From positions 37,134-101,133 of the IMG/VR virus record IMGVR_UViG_3300006192_000007: a stretch of 64,000 nt of DNA; one strand, given 5' to 3'. The notes under the pieces were generated by a model. It was not told the DNA's origin. It searched no databases and saw only the letters and a program-made list of their open reading frames with translations. The DNA comes from a virus. The first letter of the stretch is position 1, and each line of letters opens with the position of its first letter. Positions 17,877 to 26,600 of the stretch are shown one piece after another. The position numbers and the translations under genes are program-made.

Positions 17877-18212
17877 TTAAGAAATCAGTTTAGACAGTTC
17901 ATTTCCGAGGTCTTCAACCTCAGTCATAATTGAGCAAAGTTCGCTATAGGTATTGTAATAGCGCATCATGTCTGCTTCACCTACTAACATCTTAGCCGTA
18001 GGCAATGCATTAATTCTTAGCAGTGCATGCCTCTGACAGCACTGATTCAATCGCTTCATTAGGTTATGGATGCTTGCCTTTTTCTCAGTAGTATTGGCAA
18101 TGGTATCTAATGCGGTAATGCCGGTTAAGACATGCTGACATCCAGCGAGTACATTGCCCGACTGAGAGTGGACATCTGCCCACGTTACCGGCTTACGTTT
18201 CTTTTGTTTCAT
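17877..18212 (-). CDS. Small hypothetical protein, 111 aa
   Basis: It starts after AAAAGGA and stops 11 bases before the zinc-ribbon gene, so the two are co-transcribed. The N-terminus is very basic (KQKKRKP); the remainder is helical with several cysteines and histidines spread along the chain (HQ.CC..H region near residues 50-60) that might bind metal. No family recognised. Confidence 0.7.
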   Translation of the reverse strand: MKQKKRKPVTWADVHSQSGNVLAGCQHVLTGITALDTIANTTEKKASIHNLMKRLNQCCQRHALLRINALPTAKMLVGEADMMRYYNTYSELCSIMTEVEDLGNELSKLIS

Positions 18213-18314
18213 TGGTTAAATCCTTTTCGTGATTAAATTAAAGTTATTCTCTATATGGGATGGTACTCCTATGTAAAGAAAGAACAAATTCTCTAGAATC
18301 TAGGAGTATAGACG

Positions 18315-19145
18315 ATGCTTAATACCTTATATGTCTACACAGGGTTACTCAAACCCTCTGTATTAGAATCCTTAGTAAAACTGGAAGGTTTATTCGAAAC
18401 CCTTAACTATACCGACCATGAAATTGAAACCAGTGAAATTGAAATGTTAGAAGGCATGTCGGACGAAGACAAAGCCCATCGAGTTACCAACGCCTATGAA
18501 AAACACATCGATGTTTTGTTGTTATTGTTAGGGGTTTTCTTAGTCCCCGATGATGACCGAATTACGTTACCTTTTAAAGTGTCTCTGCTAGAAGGGGTAT
18601 TCTCACTGGAAGATACCGATAACCTAGATATCGTAACCTCTACACTGCTAGAGATGGACGATGCTGATGCACTGATGGTCTTTGTAGAGTTACTGGTACA
18701 AGTCACCGCATTCCAGCCTGCTTTCTTACTAGCGCGCATTGAAGATGTTGAGACAAAGCTGATTCAGCGCTTAAAGAAAAAGACTGCGTTACCCGACCTA
18801 CAAGCTTCTGTAGAACACGTACGTCATGATATCCGTGACCGTATCTTAGCGGTCGATGGGGCTAAAGAAGGTATCATTTACCGTACCATAGCTCGTACGT
18901 CACAGCTTCCTTTAAGTTGGTCTGTTGCAAGTGCTGCTATCCTAAGACACGCTGAAGATACAGCCCCCGACGTACTAGGAAGAGAAGTCTATTTAGCCAC
19001 CTTAGCTGCCGATATTGACCCCATTGCCCAAAGGCAAGAAGCCATTACTTTACTGGACGATGTCTACGGAGATAACCCTTCATACTCATTCGCCCTAGAC
19101 AGCCTACTGAGCTATCTAAAGGAATCTACCCATGTTAAAGAGTGA
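18315..19145 (+). CDS. Hypothetical acidic helical protein upstream of RNAP beta', 276 aa
   Basis: TAGGAG precedes the ATG, and the gene overlaps the following RNAP beta' gene by 14 bases, which implies coupled translation. It is strongly acidic and helical, with no catalytic motif. It occupies the place of phiKZ gp79, next to the virion RNAP subunit gp80. A role as partner or packaging factor of the virion polymerase is suggested by the overlap only. Confidence 0.78.
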   Translation: MLNTLYVYTGLLKPSVLESLVKLEGLFETLNYTDHEIETSEIEMLEGMSDEDKAHRVTNAYEKHIDVLLLLLGVFLVPDDDRITLPFKVSLLEGVFSLEDTDNLDIVTSTLLEMDDADALMVFVELLVQVTAFQPAFLLARIEDVETKLIQRLKKKTALPDLQASVEHVRHDIRDRILAVDGAKEGIIYRTIARTSQLPLSWSVASAAILRHAEDTAPDVLGREVYLATLAADIDPIAQRQEAITLLDDVYGDNPSYSFALDSLLSYLKESTHVKE

Positions 19146-20370
19146 TTATTTTAAAATGGCCTTAAAGGAAGGTTGGTATCGTGACCGCCAGTGGATACTG
19201 CGCGTCAATACCATCCAGAAGGCCGATAGAGCCCCTACGGATACCCTTCCTGGTTTTAAAGAGGGACAGTTCTACATCCTCTTAGAGGGCGCAGAAGAAC
19301 CCATTACGGATACTGTACCAGACCAACCTCTCTTCCCTATTAAAGAAGTCCTCAGTCTAACCCCAGATGACTTAAAGTGCGTAAAAGAACCTATTACGAC
19401 CAACTATGGCGAAGCCACGATTAACGCCATTATCTTTGAGTACGGCAGTGCAGGTAAACTCCCTTTTATCCGGGGAGAAATCACCGGTAAACTTCTTTCT
19501 AAAGTGGTTGCTCGTGCTTTAGAAACGGATGTGATTACCGTCGATGACTACTTACGCATTATTGAAGGCATGAATTTCATTACGATGTTTGCAGACATCC
19601 ATGTTGTCGCCTATACTCCTCGGTCTCTACAGGCATCTCCAGAAGCTTTACGTATACGAGATGAACTCTTAGCTAAGTTTAAAGACCAGCTCCATGACCC
19701 TGCGATTGTGGCGATGATAGACGAGGCCATTGTAGCTGCAGATAAAGAGTTTATGGAAGGTGACCCAGCCGCTAAGTTCTACTTAGCCGATAAAGCCTAC
19801 GCTGTCGTTCGTAAGAAACTCTTCCATGTTCAAGGCGGGTTAACTCGACTGGATGACCCTTCTAAGATGGACTATATTCCACGAAGCTTAGATGAAGGGT
19901 ATGCACCAGAAGACTTACCGGCTATCATTAACTCTCTGCGTAGTGGCTCTTATGACCGTGGTGCGTCTACCGCACTGGGTGGTGAAGCCGCTAAGTTCTC
20001 TAACCGTGTGTTCCAGAACTTAAAGATTGCTGAAGAGGACTGCGGGACTAAAGTAGGTAAACCAGAAACGGTCTCAGCAGAACGTAACTTAGTCGGACGG
20101 TATATTGTCGGACGTGACACGCCAATTACCGAAGCGGAGTTTGAGACACTGATAGGTAAGCGCATTATCCTACGAGACCCTACGGGGTGTAAAACGGCAA
20201 ACCGTGCGTACTGTGGCAAGTGCATGGGGGATAAAGAAGTGGAGTCTGAATTAGGACTAGGCCCCCGTCTGTCCGAGGTCTGTTCGGTATTCTTGTCTGT
20301 TAGTCTTGCCGCATTCCACTCGGTTGCCTCTAAACTGGTAGTCTTCGACCCCAGTAAAGATATACATTAG
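19132..20370 (+). CDS. Virion-type RNAP beta' C-terminal part (gp80-like), 412 aa
   Basis: Residues 270-306 (RSGSYDRGASTALGGEAA ... KIAEEDCGT) match the beta' ..SGARG/TALKTA ... VVTEEDCGT segment; LVGRYIVGRD, a C353 ... CGKC (361-364) zinc pair and an AAFH segment (393-396) follow, matching LVGR ... C..C ... MRTFH. This is a second, divergent beta' C-part, distinct from the one at 10970. Its last 17 codons (20317-20367) duplicate, with many changes, a remnant found beyond the endonuclease gene at 21633-21686, so the present C-terminus appears to have been supplied by the inserted element. Confidence 0.85.
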   Translation: MLKSDYFKMALKEGWYRDRQWILRVNTIQKADRAPTDTLPGFKEGQFYILLEGAEEPITDTVPDQPLFPIKEVLSLTPDDLKCVKEPITTNYGEATINAIIFEYGSAGKLPFIRGEITGKLLSKVVARALETDVITVDDYLRIIEGMNFITMFADIHVVAYTPRSLQASPEALRIRDELLAKFKDQLHDPAIVAMIDEAIVAADKEFMEGDPAAKFYLADKAYAVVRKKLFHVQGGLTRLDDPSKMDYIPRSLDEGYAPEDLPAIINSLRSGSYDRGASTALGGEAAKFSNRVFQNLKIAEEDCGTKVGKPETVSAERNLVGRYIVGRDTPITEAEFETLIGKRIILRDPTGCKTANRAYCGKCMGDKEVESELGLGPRLSEVCSVFLSVSLAAFHSVASKLVVFDPSKDIH

Positions 20371-21632
20371 TCATTGTTTAATAGATTTTTTGTATAGAAA
20401 GATATTGCCTAACTAATCATATAATAATTACGATTAATGGGACTATCTTATGACTATTCGTTATCCGGAAAAAACCGCAGCCTTTATTGAAAGAGCAAGG
20501 AAAAAGCACGGTGATAAATATGATTACAGTAAGACGGATTTTATCTCTTGTAGAAAGAAGGTAATTATAACCTGCCACGTTCATGGGGACTTCGAACAAG
20601 TCCCCATTTACCACCAGTCTAAAAATGGTTGTCCTAAGTGCGCTATAGATAGCATGAAGAAGTCTAAGTTTCACGGCATCGAGCGATTCATTGAAAAGGC
20701 CCGGAAAGTGCACGGTACTAAGTATGACTATTCCAGGTCTAAGTATATTGGTGCTCTTAAAAAGCTCACGGTAACTTGCCCTGAACACGGAGACTTCTCC
20801 GTACAGGCTTCTAACCACCTAGAGGGACTAGGCTGTGCGAAATGCAGCTACGATGCTCAGCGTGAGCGCTATCGACGAGAGTTCTTTGAGAAGGCTAAAC
20901 GCGTGCATGGTAATCGTTATGACTACTCTAAAACGGAGTTCGTTAACCGTAGCACATTAGCAACCATTACTTGCCCTGTCCACGGTAATTTCCAGATGCG
21001 CCCAGGTAACCACCTAATGGGGCAGGGCTGTCCCAAGTGTGGAATTACTAAAAATACAGAGAGGATGACCGGCAATACAAAAGACTTTATCTGTAAAGCC
21101 AAGGAAGTCCATGGCCCGTGGTATGATTATGGCAAGGTCAAATACACTAAAGCCCTGGAACCAGTGACTATCACTTGTCCTTTGCATGGGGACTTCGAGC
21201 AAACTGCTAGTCGTCATCTTTCAGGCCATAACTGTCCGAGATGTGAAACTGACCCAGATTCTGGCATTAGACGGTATGTGTATATTCTAGAATTGGGTAA
21301 GATAAATGGTTTGACGGTGTACAAAATCGGTAAAGCCATTGCGCCTAAGGTTCGCCAGCGTACTCTAACCAAAAGGTTGAAACTAGATAATGGCGTGGAG
21401 GATGTTAAGCAGGTGTGGCTTTATACAACAACCTCGAAGCAAACACAAACGACTGTAGAAAACATGCTACTTGAAAGTATCAATTATCCTAAGCTTCAGA
21501 AACATGAGTTGCCTGATGGCTATTTTGAATCACGGATTACTAACTTAACCAATAGTGAGATATGTGGCTTTGCCGATAAGTTGGTGGAGAACATCAAGAA
21601 AACGATTGCCGGATTTAAAATTGGACAGGCTT
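20320..21632 (+). mobile_element. GIY-YIG homing element that replaced the 3' end of the RNAP beta' gene
   Basis: The element comprises a substitute 3' end for the beta' gene (54 bases including stop), a short AT-rich spacer and the endonuclease. The displaced original 3' end lies directly downstream. Both copies are 54 bases from the His codon to the stop with no gaps. There is no room for a group I core, and none is seen. A similar arrangement is known for an endonuclease inserted in a fungal mitochondrial atp6 gene. The left boundary is approximate. Confidence 0.7.
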
Positions 21633-21637
21633 CATGA
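20450..21637 (+). CDS. GIY-YIG family homing endonuclease with four zinc-ribbon repeats, 395 aa
   Basis: Four repeats of ~65 residues each read F.EKA..VHG..YDYS...........TCP.HG.F......HL.G.GCPKC (about residues 8-70, 75-140, 145-205, 210-265), each with CxxH/CxxC-type ligands, resembling the DUF723-type DNA-binding module. A GIY-YIG/T5orf172-like nuclease domain follows from ~275 (YVYILELG ... VYKIGKA ... R). It has only a weak ribosome site. Such enzymes cut a conserved target gene; here the flanking RNAP beta' gene is the likely target. Confidence 0.85.
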   Translation: MTIRYPEKTAAFIERARKKHGDKYDYSKTDFISCRKKVIITCHVHGDFEQVPIYHQSKNGCPKCAIDSMKKSKFHGIERFIEKARKVHGTKYDYSRSKYIGALKKLTVTCPEHGDFSVQASNHLEGLGCAKCSYDAQRERYRREFFEKAKRVHGNRYDYSKTEFVNRSTLATITCPVHGNFQMRPGNHLMGQGCPKCGITKNTERMTGNTKDFICKAKEVHGPWYDYGKVKYTKALEPVTITCPLHGDFEQTASRHLSGHNCPRCETDPDSGIRRYVYILELGKINGLTVYKIGKAIAPKVRQRTLTKRLKLDNGVEDVKQVWLYTTTSKQTQTTVENMLLESINYPKLQKHELPDGYFESRITNLTNSEICGFADKLVENIKKTIAGFKIGQAS

Positions 21638-21686
21638 TGGCATTTCTAAGACCGTTATTTTTAATCCTACACAGGACATACGTTAA
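21633..21686 (+). pseudogene. Displaced original 3' end of the RNAP beta' gene
   Basis: Translates as HDGISKTVIFNPTQDIR and a stop, against HSVASKLVVFDPSKDIH and a stop at the end of the intact gene: 8 of 17 residues identical, the rest mostly conservative, same length. Bacterial beta' has a Gly shortly after this FH, which the remnant keeps and the replacing copy has lost. The remnant overlaps the endonuclease stop codon and has no start. Confidence 0.7.
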
Positions 21687-21858
21687 TCCATAAAAGACAT
21701 AGCATGCTTTAGAGTACACACGCTATAATAAAGAGGTAGTTTCATTACTGCCTTTTTAATAAACCTTAGTAAACAATCCTATGGCTATAGATAGGACGCA
21801 TGCACCCTAACTATATTCTCTATTTTTAAACCATTAACGATCGTAAGGTAATATAATC
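21687..21858 (+). other. Gene-free spacer
   Basis: Holds no convincing coding frame. TAACTATATTC at about 21809-21819 is a weak relative of the early-type promoter. A short GAGGTAGT...ACTGCCTTTTTAA stretch (21732-21759) may be a weak hairpin terminator. Confidence 0.4.
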
Positions 21859-22713
21859 ATGGCTAAAAGACAAGTACGTACTAAAACTGAAACGCCAGTT
21901 GCAGATAAGCAAACGGCAGAAACTAAAAACGAAACAGTAGTTGTAAAAGAGACCCCTGTGGCCGAAGGTACAGACGCTGGCACTGAAACTGTTACGCCAA
22001 CAGGTGATAGTGCCGGTACTGATAGCGATACTGACGGTGGTGACACCACGAGTACTGAAGGTACAACTGCTACTACAGAAGGTTCGGAATCTACAGGCGA
22101 CTCAGGTCCCGTAGATACTGATTCTAAAGAAGACCCTGCGGATAACACCCCAGATGTCGTTCCTCCAGTTGACCCTACGCCAGCCGCTAATCCAGCTCCG
22201 GATGCAGCAGCAACACCGGCAGAAACACAAGAAGCTCGTCATGCCCGTATTCGCGCGGAAGCAAAAGAAAAAGCACGTTTAGTCCCGTGGTCACATGTGG
22301 AAGAGTACTTGGATAAAATGCATCCATCTCGACCTAATAATCGCGATACTATTGTGGGCCATCAGTCTCGTCTATCTCAAGCGTTCATATTGCTACTGGC
22401 AGAAGAGAGCGATGATACCGTGGCAATCGAGTCTATTAAGAAACTCGTAGCGATTATTCGTGAGCGCCGTAAGCCAGGCTCGGTGTTCCATGACAGCATG
22501 TGCATGCGCTTTGTCAATGATCTAGGTGCGGCTGGCATGACCACGGTTCGTATTACTGAGTTCCAAAACATCCTTTTTGCATTGCTGGAAATTGCAGATA
22601 AAGGAAGTAAGGTAGTACTAGACTGGGAAGTCTTTGCTCAGCGCTGCATTAAAGGACGCGGTGAAATCATCGCTTCTCGTCTACAGCGTGCATGTAACGT
22701 TAAAATCGACTAA
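21859..22713 (+). CDS. Protein with disordered Thr/Glu/Asp/Pro-rich N-terminus, 284 aa
   Basis: The first ~125 residues are low-complexity and acidic (Thr, Glu, Asp, Ser, Ala, Pro); residues ~130-284 form an ordered helical domain (WSHVEEYLDKMHPSR onward). No motif identifies a function. It stands alone between the endonuclease element and a terminator. Highly acidic disordered regions are common in phage proteins that occupy DNA-binding surfaces or in packaged head proteins, but no protease site of the S-x-E type stands out here. Confidence 0.75.
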   Translation: MAKRQVRTKTETPVADKQTAETKNETVVVKETPVAEGTDAGTETVTPTGDSAGTDSDTDGGDTTSTEGTTATTEGSESTGDSGPVDTDSKEDPADNTPDVVPPVDPTPAANPAPDAAATPAETQEARHARIRAEAKEKARLVPWSHVEEYLDKMHPSRPNNRDTIVGHQSRLSQAFILLLAEESDDTVAIESIKKLVAIIRERRKPGSVFHDSMCMRFVNDLGAAGMTTVRITEFQNILFALLEIADKGSKVVLDWEVFAQRCIKGRGEIIASRLQRACNVKID

Positions 22714-22717
22714 ACCA

Positions 22718-22756
22718 GGTTCCTCTCTCCTTATGGGGGAGAGGATACCTTTTTTA
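22718..22756 (+). terminator. Terminator
   Basis: An imperfect GGTTCCTCTCTCC / GGGGGAGAGGATACC stem with a TTAT loop is followed by TTTTTTAT. Confidence 0.7.
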
Positions 22757-22777
22757 TACTATTAAGGAGCCTGCTTT

Positions 22778-23188
22778 ATGTTAAAATTACTAAAGGCGAA
22801 AGTTACCCCTTACATGACCTATATTGTCCTTGCTGTCATTATAGCCATGGCGGTGGCGTTATTCGCGCTTACGAATTTATACAGCGACGCTTTAACTGAA
22901 AATGGAAAGTTAAATACTCAGCTAGAAGCCAGCAAAGCACAAGTCGTTACCTTGACCGACCAACTCGCCCGTGAAAGGGACAGTCGGGCATCTATACGTG
23001 AATCCGAAGAAGTCTTAGATACTAAATATGAGGGTATCCGAAATGAAGCACAACATATCCCTACTGTGGAAACTACCCCTGGTTTGGACACTGACGCTGT
23101 TGCTCAGCTCCTGTGCGCTAATGGACTGGCTACAGCCGAAGCCTGCAGTCGTGCCAATAGACCCAGAAACGATTCGTCCAGTCACTAA
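22778..23188 (+). CDS. Inner-membrane spanin (Rz-like), 136 aa
   Basis: AAGGAG precedes the ATG. A single hydrophobic segment at about residues 13-35 follows a short basic N-terminus, and then a long coiled coil (residues 38-80) projects into the periplasm. That is the i-spanin layout. The following lipoprotein gene starts inside this one in another frame, the classic Rz/Rz1 arrangement. Together they fuse inner and outer membranes at lysis and show that the host has an outer membrane. Confidence 0.85.
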   Translation: MLKLLKAKVTPYMTYIVLAVIIAMAVALFALTNLYSDALTENGKLNTQLEASKAQVVTLTDQLARERDSRASIRESEEVLDTKYEGIRNEAQHIPTVETTPGLDTDAVAQLLCANGLATAEACSRANRPRNDSSSH

Positions 23189-23378
23189 ACCTTTAGCAAA
23201 GGGATTTACTCCAGACCTATTGTTTGATTGGGCATTAGAAAGTGCAGAAGCCATTGATAAAGCGAATTGCCGGTTGTTTGAAGCCCGTAAGCTAAACACG
23301 AACCTAGCGGGTTTAACCTTCAGTGAGGAAAAGCCTGTCTACTGTTTAAAGCCTACGAATCCAGTGGATTCTAAATAA
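23043..23378 (+). CDS. Outer-membrane spanin lipoprotein (Rz1-like), 111 aa
   Basis: A lipoprotein signal with lipobox LSSC (Cys24, counted from the ATG at 23043) follows a basic start and a hydrophobic helix. The start at 23043 is preferred over 23028 because GAGGG lies at a proper distance. Its 5' end overlaps the i-spanin gene by 146 bases in a different frame, and it continues well beyond it. The mature part is longer than typical Rz1 and has two Cys residues besides the lipidated one. Confidence 0.82.
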   Translation: MKHNISLLWKLPLVWTLTLLLSSCALMDWLQPKPAVVPIDPETIRPVTKPLAKGFTPDLLFDWALESAEAIDKANCRLFEARKLNTNLAGLTFSEEKPVYCLKPTNPVDSK

Positions 23379-23403
23379 ACCTTTTTCTTTTTAGGGAGTC
23401 ACC

Positions 23404-24735
23404 ATGACTTTATTAACTCGCTTCGTTAAAGGCGAAGCCGACATCGAAGCCCTGTACCGTGAACTCGATATGTTGAGTACGGCTAGGGATATGGCGACGT
23501 CATTACAAACCGCCGTTCAGGCACTGGATACACCTCAGGCGCAACACGACACGCTACAGCTAGGCTTTACCCTCATTAGTCAGCGCTTAGGGTTTGAAAG
23601 TGCCGACATGATGTTTAACGAGTTTGATGTCGAGCGTCTAGAGATAGGCATGGAGAGTATCCGTGAGCTACCAGGTCGCATCTATCGAACGATTGCAGAT
23701 TTAATCAATGAACTGATTAAAAAGGCAAAAGCCCTATACCGTTTGATTGTAGATAAACTCACAGACAATACGGTTAAGGTTTCTAGCGGAATGGATAAGC
23801 TAGAAGCTCGTATTGCAGAGAACGAAAGCACTATTGCGATGTTCTCATTAGAACCAGGTGCGAAACTCAGTGATGCTGACCGCGAGAAAATTGAGCAGGC
23901 AGGTCGAGAAATCATTCTTGATACGCAAGGACGTATCCTTAATAAAGTCATGATTGAAAGTGACCTAACCCTTCTTATCCCATCGGAATACCGAGGTGGT
24001 ACTGAGATGCTTCGTGCACTAGTAATGGGTAATAAGTGGGGCGATGTTACCGTGGGCATTAAAGGAGCACTAGAGTGGTCTACATTGCTATTGTCTAAAA
24101 TAGACCGTACGCCGTATACTGACCTGATTGATGCGTTGATGACTATCTCTAGCGAGAAAGACATTACAGACATTCTAGAGGTAAAACTGCCAGCGATTGA
24201 AGCACTGGATAAAAGCCAAATAGAAAGTCTACCAGTACGTGGTAAAGACTTTAAGTCAGCTCGTCCATTAATCGGGGATATCTATCCTACGTTCCTAGTC
24301 GAGCGTGCTGGCGGTGTACGTATGAGCACATTGGTGTACTCGTATACTGAACAGCGCTTAACCATGCAGCCGACTCAGAAGCTACCTAAAGGGCTTCCCG
24401 AAATGTCACTGTCTCGCGCTAATGAAGTTAGAGAACTGATTGCCCGCTTAAGTACCGTTCGTACCCAGTACAGTAATGCATTAACCACGCATTTAGACCA
24501 GCTTGAAAAACTGGGCGCTAATGACCATCGTAAGCTAGCAACGGCAGGTGAGCTCGTATTGCAGTATGAAACACCACGTAATGGAAATGAAATTAAGGAA
24601 GTTCAAGCACTACAGAAATCCTTACCTAAACTCCATCGCATGGCGACTACCTACTTAGATGCTACTGAGCGTTATTTACGTACATTGATTGCGACACTAA
24701 ACGCTTACCTCGTTCTTATTGCAGGTAAAAGCTAA
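23404..24735 (+). CDS. Cleaved internal head protein, 443 aa
   Basis: An N-terminal ~84-residue acidic segment ends in IGMES, an S/A/G-x-E prohead-protease site as used in phiKZ for internal capsid proteins. Directly after it comes an amphipathic helix (IYRTIADLINELIKKAKAL) like those following the cleavage sites in the proteins at 36512 and 37961, so the three look like paralogs. The mature body is helical. It probably enters the capsid as part of the inner body. TAGGGAG precedes the ATG. Confidence 0.8.
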   Translation: MTLLTRFVKGEADIEALYRELDMLSTARDMATSLQTAVQALDTPQAQHDTLQLGFTLISQRLGFESADMMFNEFDVERLEIGMESIRELPGRIYRTIADLINELIKKAKALYRLIVDKLTDNTVKVSSGMDKLEARIAENESTIAMFSLEPGAKLSDADREKIEQAGREIILDTQGRILNKVMIESDLTLLIPSEYRGGTEMLRALVMGNKWGDVTVGIKGALEWSTLLLSKIDRTPYTDLIDALMTISSEKDITDILEVKLPAIEALDKSQIESLPVRGKDFKSARPLIGDIYPTFLVERAGGVRMSTLVYSYTEQRLTMQPTQKLPKGLPEMSLSRANEVRELIARLSTVRTQYSNALTTHLDQLEKLGANDHRKLATAGELVLQYETPRNGNEIKEVQALQKSLPKLHRMATTYLDATERYLRTLIATLNAYLVLIAGKS

Positions 24736-24742
24736 AAGACAT

Positions 24743-24773
24743 ATCTCCTATCCCTCAGCGAGGGATAGGAGAT
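24743..24773. terminator. Bidirectional terminator between convergent genes
   Basis: A 14-bp stem ATCTCCTATCCCTC / GAGGGATAGGAGAT with a three-base loop lies between the head-protein gene and the DNA polymerase gene. Confidence 0.8.
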
Positions 24774-24777
24774 AGTA

Positions 24778-26520
24778 TTATGCTGCTTCTTTTTCTAGCA
24801 TCTGTTTAATAAAGGTCTTTTCACCGCGTTCTTCTAAGTACACATCAATGACTTGTTTGGCTGTAGGTAAACCTAGTAGAGTATGACCTAGGTCAATTGC
24901 GTTAGCGGGCACACATGTAATGTTAACCGCGCAACGACGTAACTCTATTTCCAGTAATCCTACAATGCCACATATCTCGGCCAATGTCGTTTCAGGTGAC
25001 ACATTTAGTGCCCACTGTCCAGATGGGTACCCAGAGGTGATATCAATGTCGTATACGTGTGTCGCAATACGACTTAATAGGTCTCCTCTATGTTCTGGCT
25101 TCCATATGTCTGCCCCTATCTCTCTAGTAAGCTCATTGGCTAAGGTAACAATCCAATCCCGCTTACCTAATACCTCTTTGTCAAATTCATGAGTCATGTC
25201 TGAAGACGTAGACGCAATGACTTTATCTTCAGCATCTAGATAGAAGTGTAGGGCGTTAGCTAACCGCTTAGGGTTAGACTTAAGAGTTGAGAACTCAGAG
25301 CCATCGGCATATAAAGAGATTTTCTTTGATAAATCCCCTGTCTTATCGTCCAGTAGCTCTACCGAGATACAGTCAAACAAGTTATACACTAAATAGATGA
25401 GTTTATGATAGCGCTGCATCGCCCGGTGCCAACTCACGTTGTGATTACCAGAGGCTTCTTCTGCTTCATACTCCAGTTTTCTAAACCCTAGCTCTTCTTC
25501 TAGAATAGCATCTAGAGAGTAAGAGCGTCGCATCCCTTCTACCACCCGCAACATCTTAAATACGGACATTGCATCAATGACATAGAACGAAGCGGGAGCT
25601 TCCACGATATGCCATAGGTCGGCATTATGAAAGTTCATCTTCTTGCCAGAAGCTGTAATCTTGTTTGCTTTACCTTCACGAAAGTTAAACTTTCGAAACT
25701 CCGGTGGGATAGAAGGGTCACAGAAAATGTTAGCTGGGTCTACGCCTTTACGTTCACAAGCAAGCAATATCTTTTTAATATCAAAGCTCATGTTCCAGAA
25801 AACCAAAAAGTCAGGTTTTAGGATATGAGCCGTTTGCATTAAGCGAGCAGCGACTTCAAAGTCATCTTTACAGACGACGACTTTTAAACGAATATTCCGT
25901 GTCGTCATATCGCGCTCTAGGTAGTGCATAGCCAGCTTGTTGATTTCGGCCTCTATAGTCTCCTTAGTCGCAGCGCCTTTTATAAAGTCTTCCGTGACTG
26001 CAATTACGGCTTTGTCTTTGAATGTAATCGCCCCAGAGATAATCTGCTCGGTCCCGTTTAACATGTCTGTTTCAAAGTCCATTACCGCAATGGACATATC
26101 AGGGTTCCATGTTGCATTCTGTTTAGCAGAGGCTTGGTCAGCCTCGTACTTATACAGAACTGGAGATGTAATGTCGGCTCCGTAAACATAAGGACTTGCG
26201 CATAAGTCACTTAAACGAAAGAATCGCCCGTGTTTACCTAAAACCTTAGCAATGCGAAATGGAAGTTCCGCGGTTGTACATTCATAGAAGTCTAAGTTCT
26301 CTTTAAATTCCCAACTTCGTTTTTGCGCGTGATTACGCAGGCCTTTCTTAGTGACGGCAAATTTACGTTTGTAGTTACGAACTAGCTTTAAAGAAGGGCG
26401 CTCTTTTCCAGTATCAGGGTCGCGCAGTCTCTCCTTTACAACTAATAAATCATCAGTCTTAGACTGGGTGCTCGTCGCATAGAGTGCAAACATGCACTTG
26501 CGTTCAAGTTCTTTATTCAT
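24778..26520 (-). CDS. B-family DNA polymerase, truncated form (gp84-like), 580 aa
   Basis: Exonuclease motifs: Exo I MDFET (D148/E150), Exo II FWNMSFD (N243, D248), Exo III YNLFD (Y379, D383). Polymerase motif A is DIDITSGYPS (491-500), with D493 as the expected metal ligand. Only 80 residues follow, and I find neither motif B (Kx3NSxYG) nor motif C (DTD). Typical B-family enzymes are 750 residues or more, so either the palm is completed by another polypeptide or this lineage has lost or altered motif C. It is transcribed alone on the minus strand, as the phiKZ order predicts. Confidence 0.85.
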   Translation of the reverse strand: MNKELERKCMFALYATSTQSKTDDLLVVKERLRDPDTGKERPSLKLVRNYKRKFAVTKKGLRNHAQKRSWEFKENLDFYECTTAELPFRIAKVLGKHGRFFRLSDLCASPYVYGADITSPVLYKYEADQASAKQNATWNPDMSIAVMDFETDMLNGTEQIISGAITFKDKAVIAVTEDFIKGAATKETIEAEINKLAMHYLERDMTTRNIRLKVVVCKDDFEVAARLMQTAHILKPDFLVFWNMSFDIKKILLACERKGVDPANIFCDPSIPPEFRKFNFREGKANKITASGKKMNFHNADLWHIVEAPASFYVIDAMSVFKMLRVVEGMRRSYSLDAILEEELGFRKLEYEAEEASGNHNVSWHRAMQRYHKLIYLVYNLFDCISVELLDDKTGDLSKKISLYADGSEFSTLKSNPKRLANALHFYLDAEDKVIASTSSDMTHEFDKEVLGKRDWIVTLANELTREIGADIWKPEHRGDLLSRIATHVYDIDITSGYPSGQWALNVSPETTLAEICGIVGLLEIELRRCAVNITCVPANAIDLGHTLLGLPTAKQVIDVYLEERGEKTFIKQMLEKEAA

Positions 26521-26600
26521 AGGGTAGGCTCTGTCAAATCTAGTGACTAACTAATCAATTAGACTCTAAGGTTTTTAACCACTTTTAAGGACACAACATT

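Noticed and set aside
21859-22713. Possible second exon of the RNAP beta' gene
   Set aside because: The protein has no beta' features, and the gene's true end was found as the short remnant at 21633-21686.
23682-24173. Antisense open frame of 163 codons
   Set aside because: Shadow of the head-protein gene at 23404; low-complexity Ser/Arg/Ile composition.
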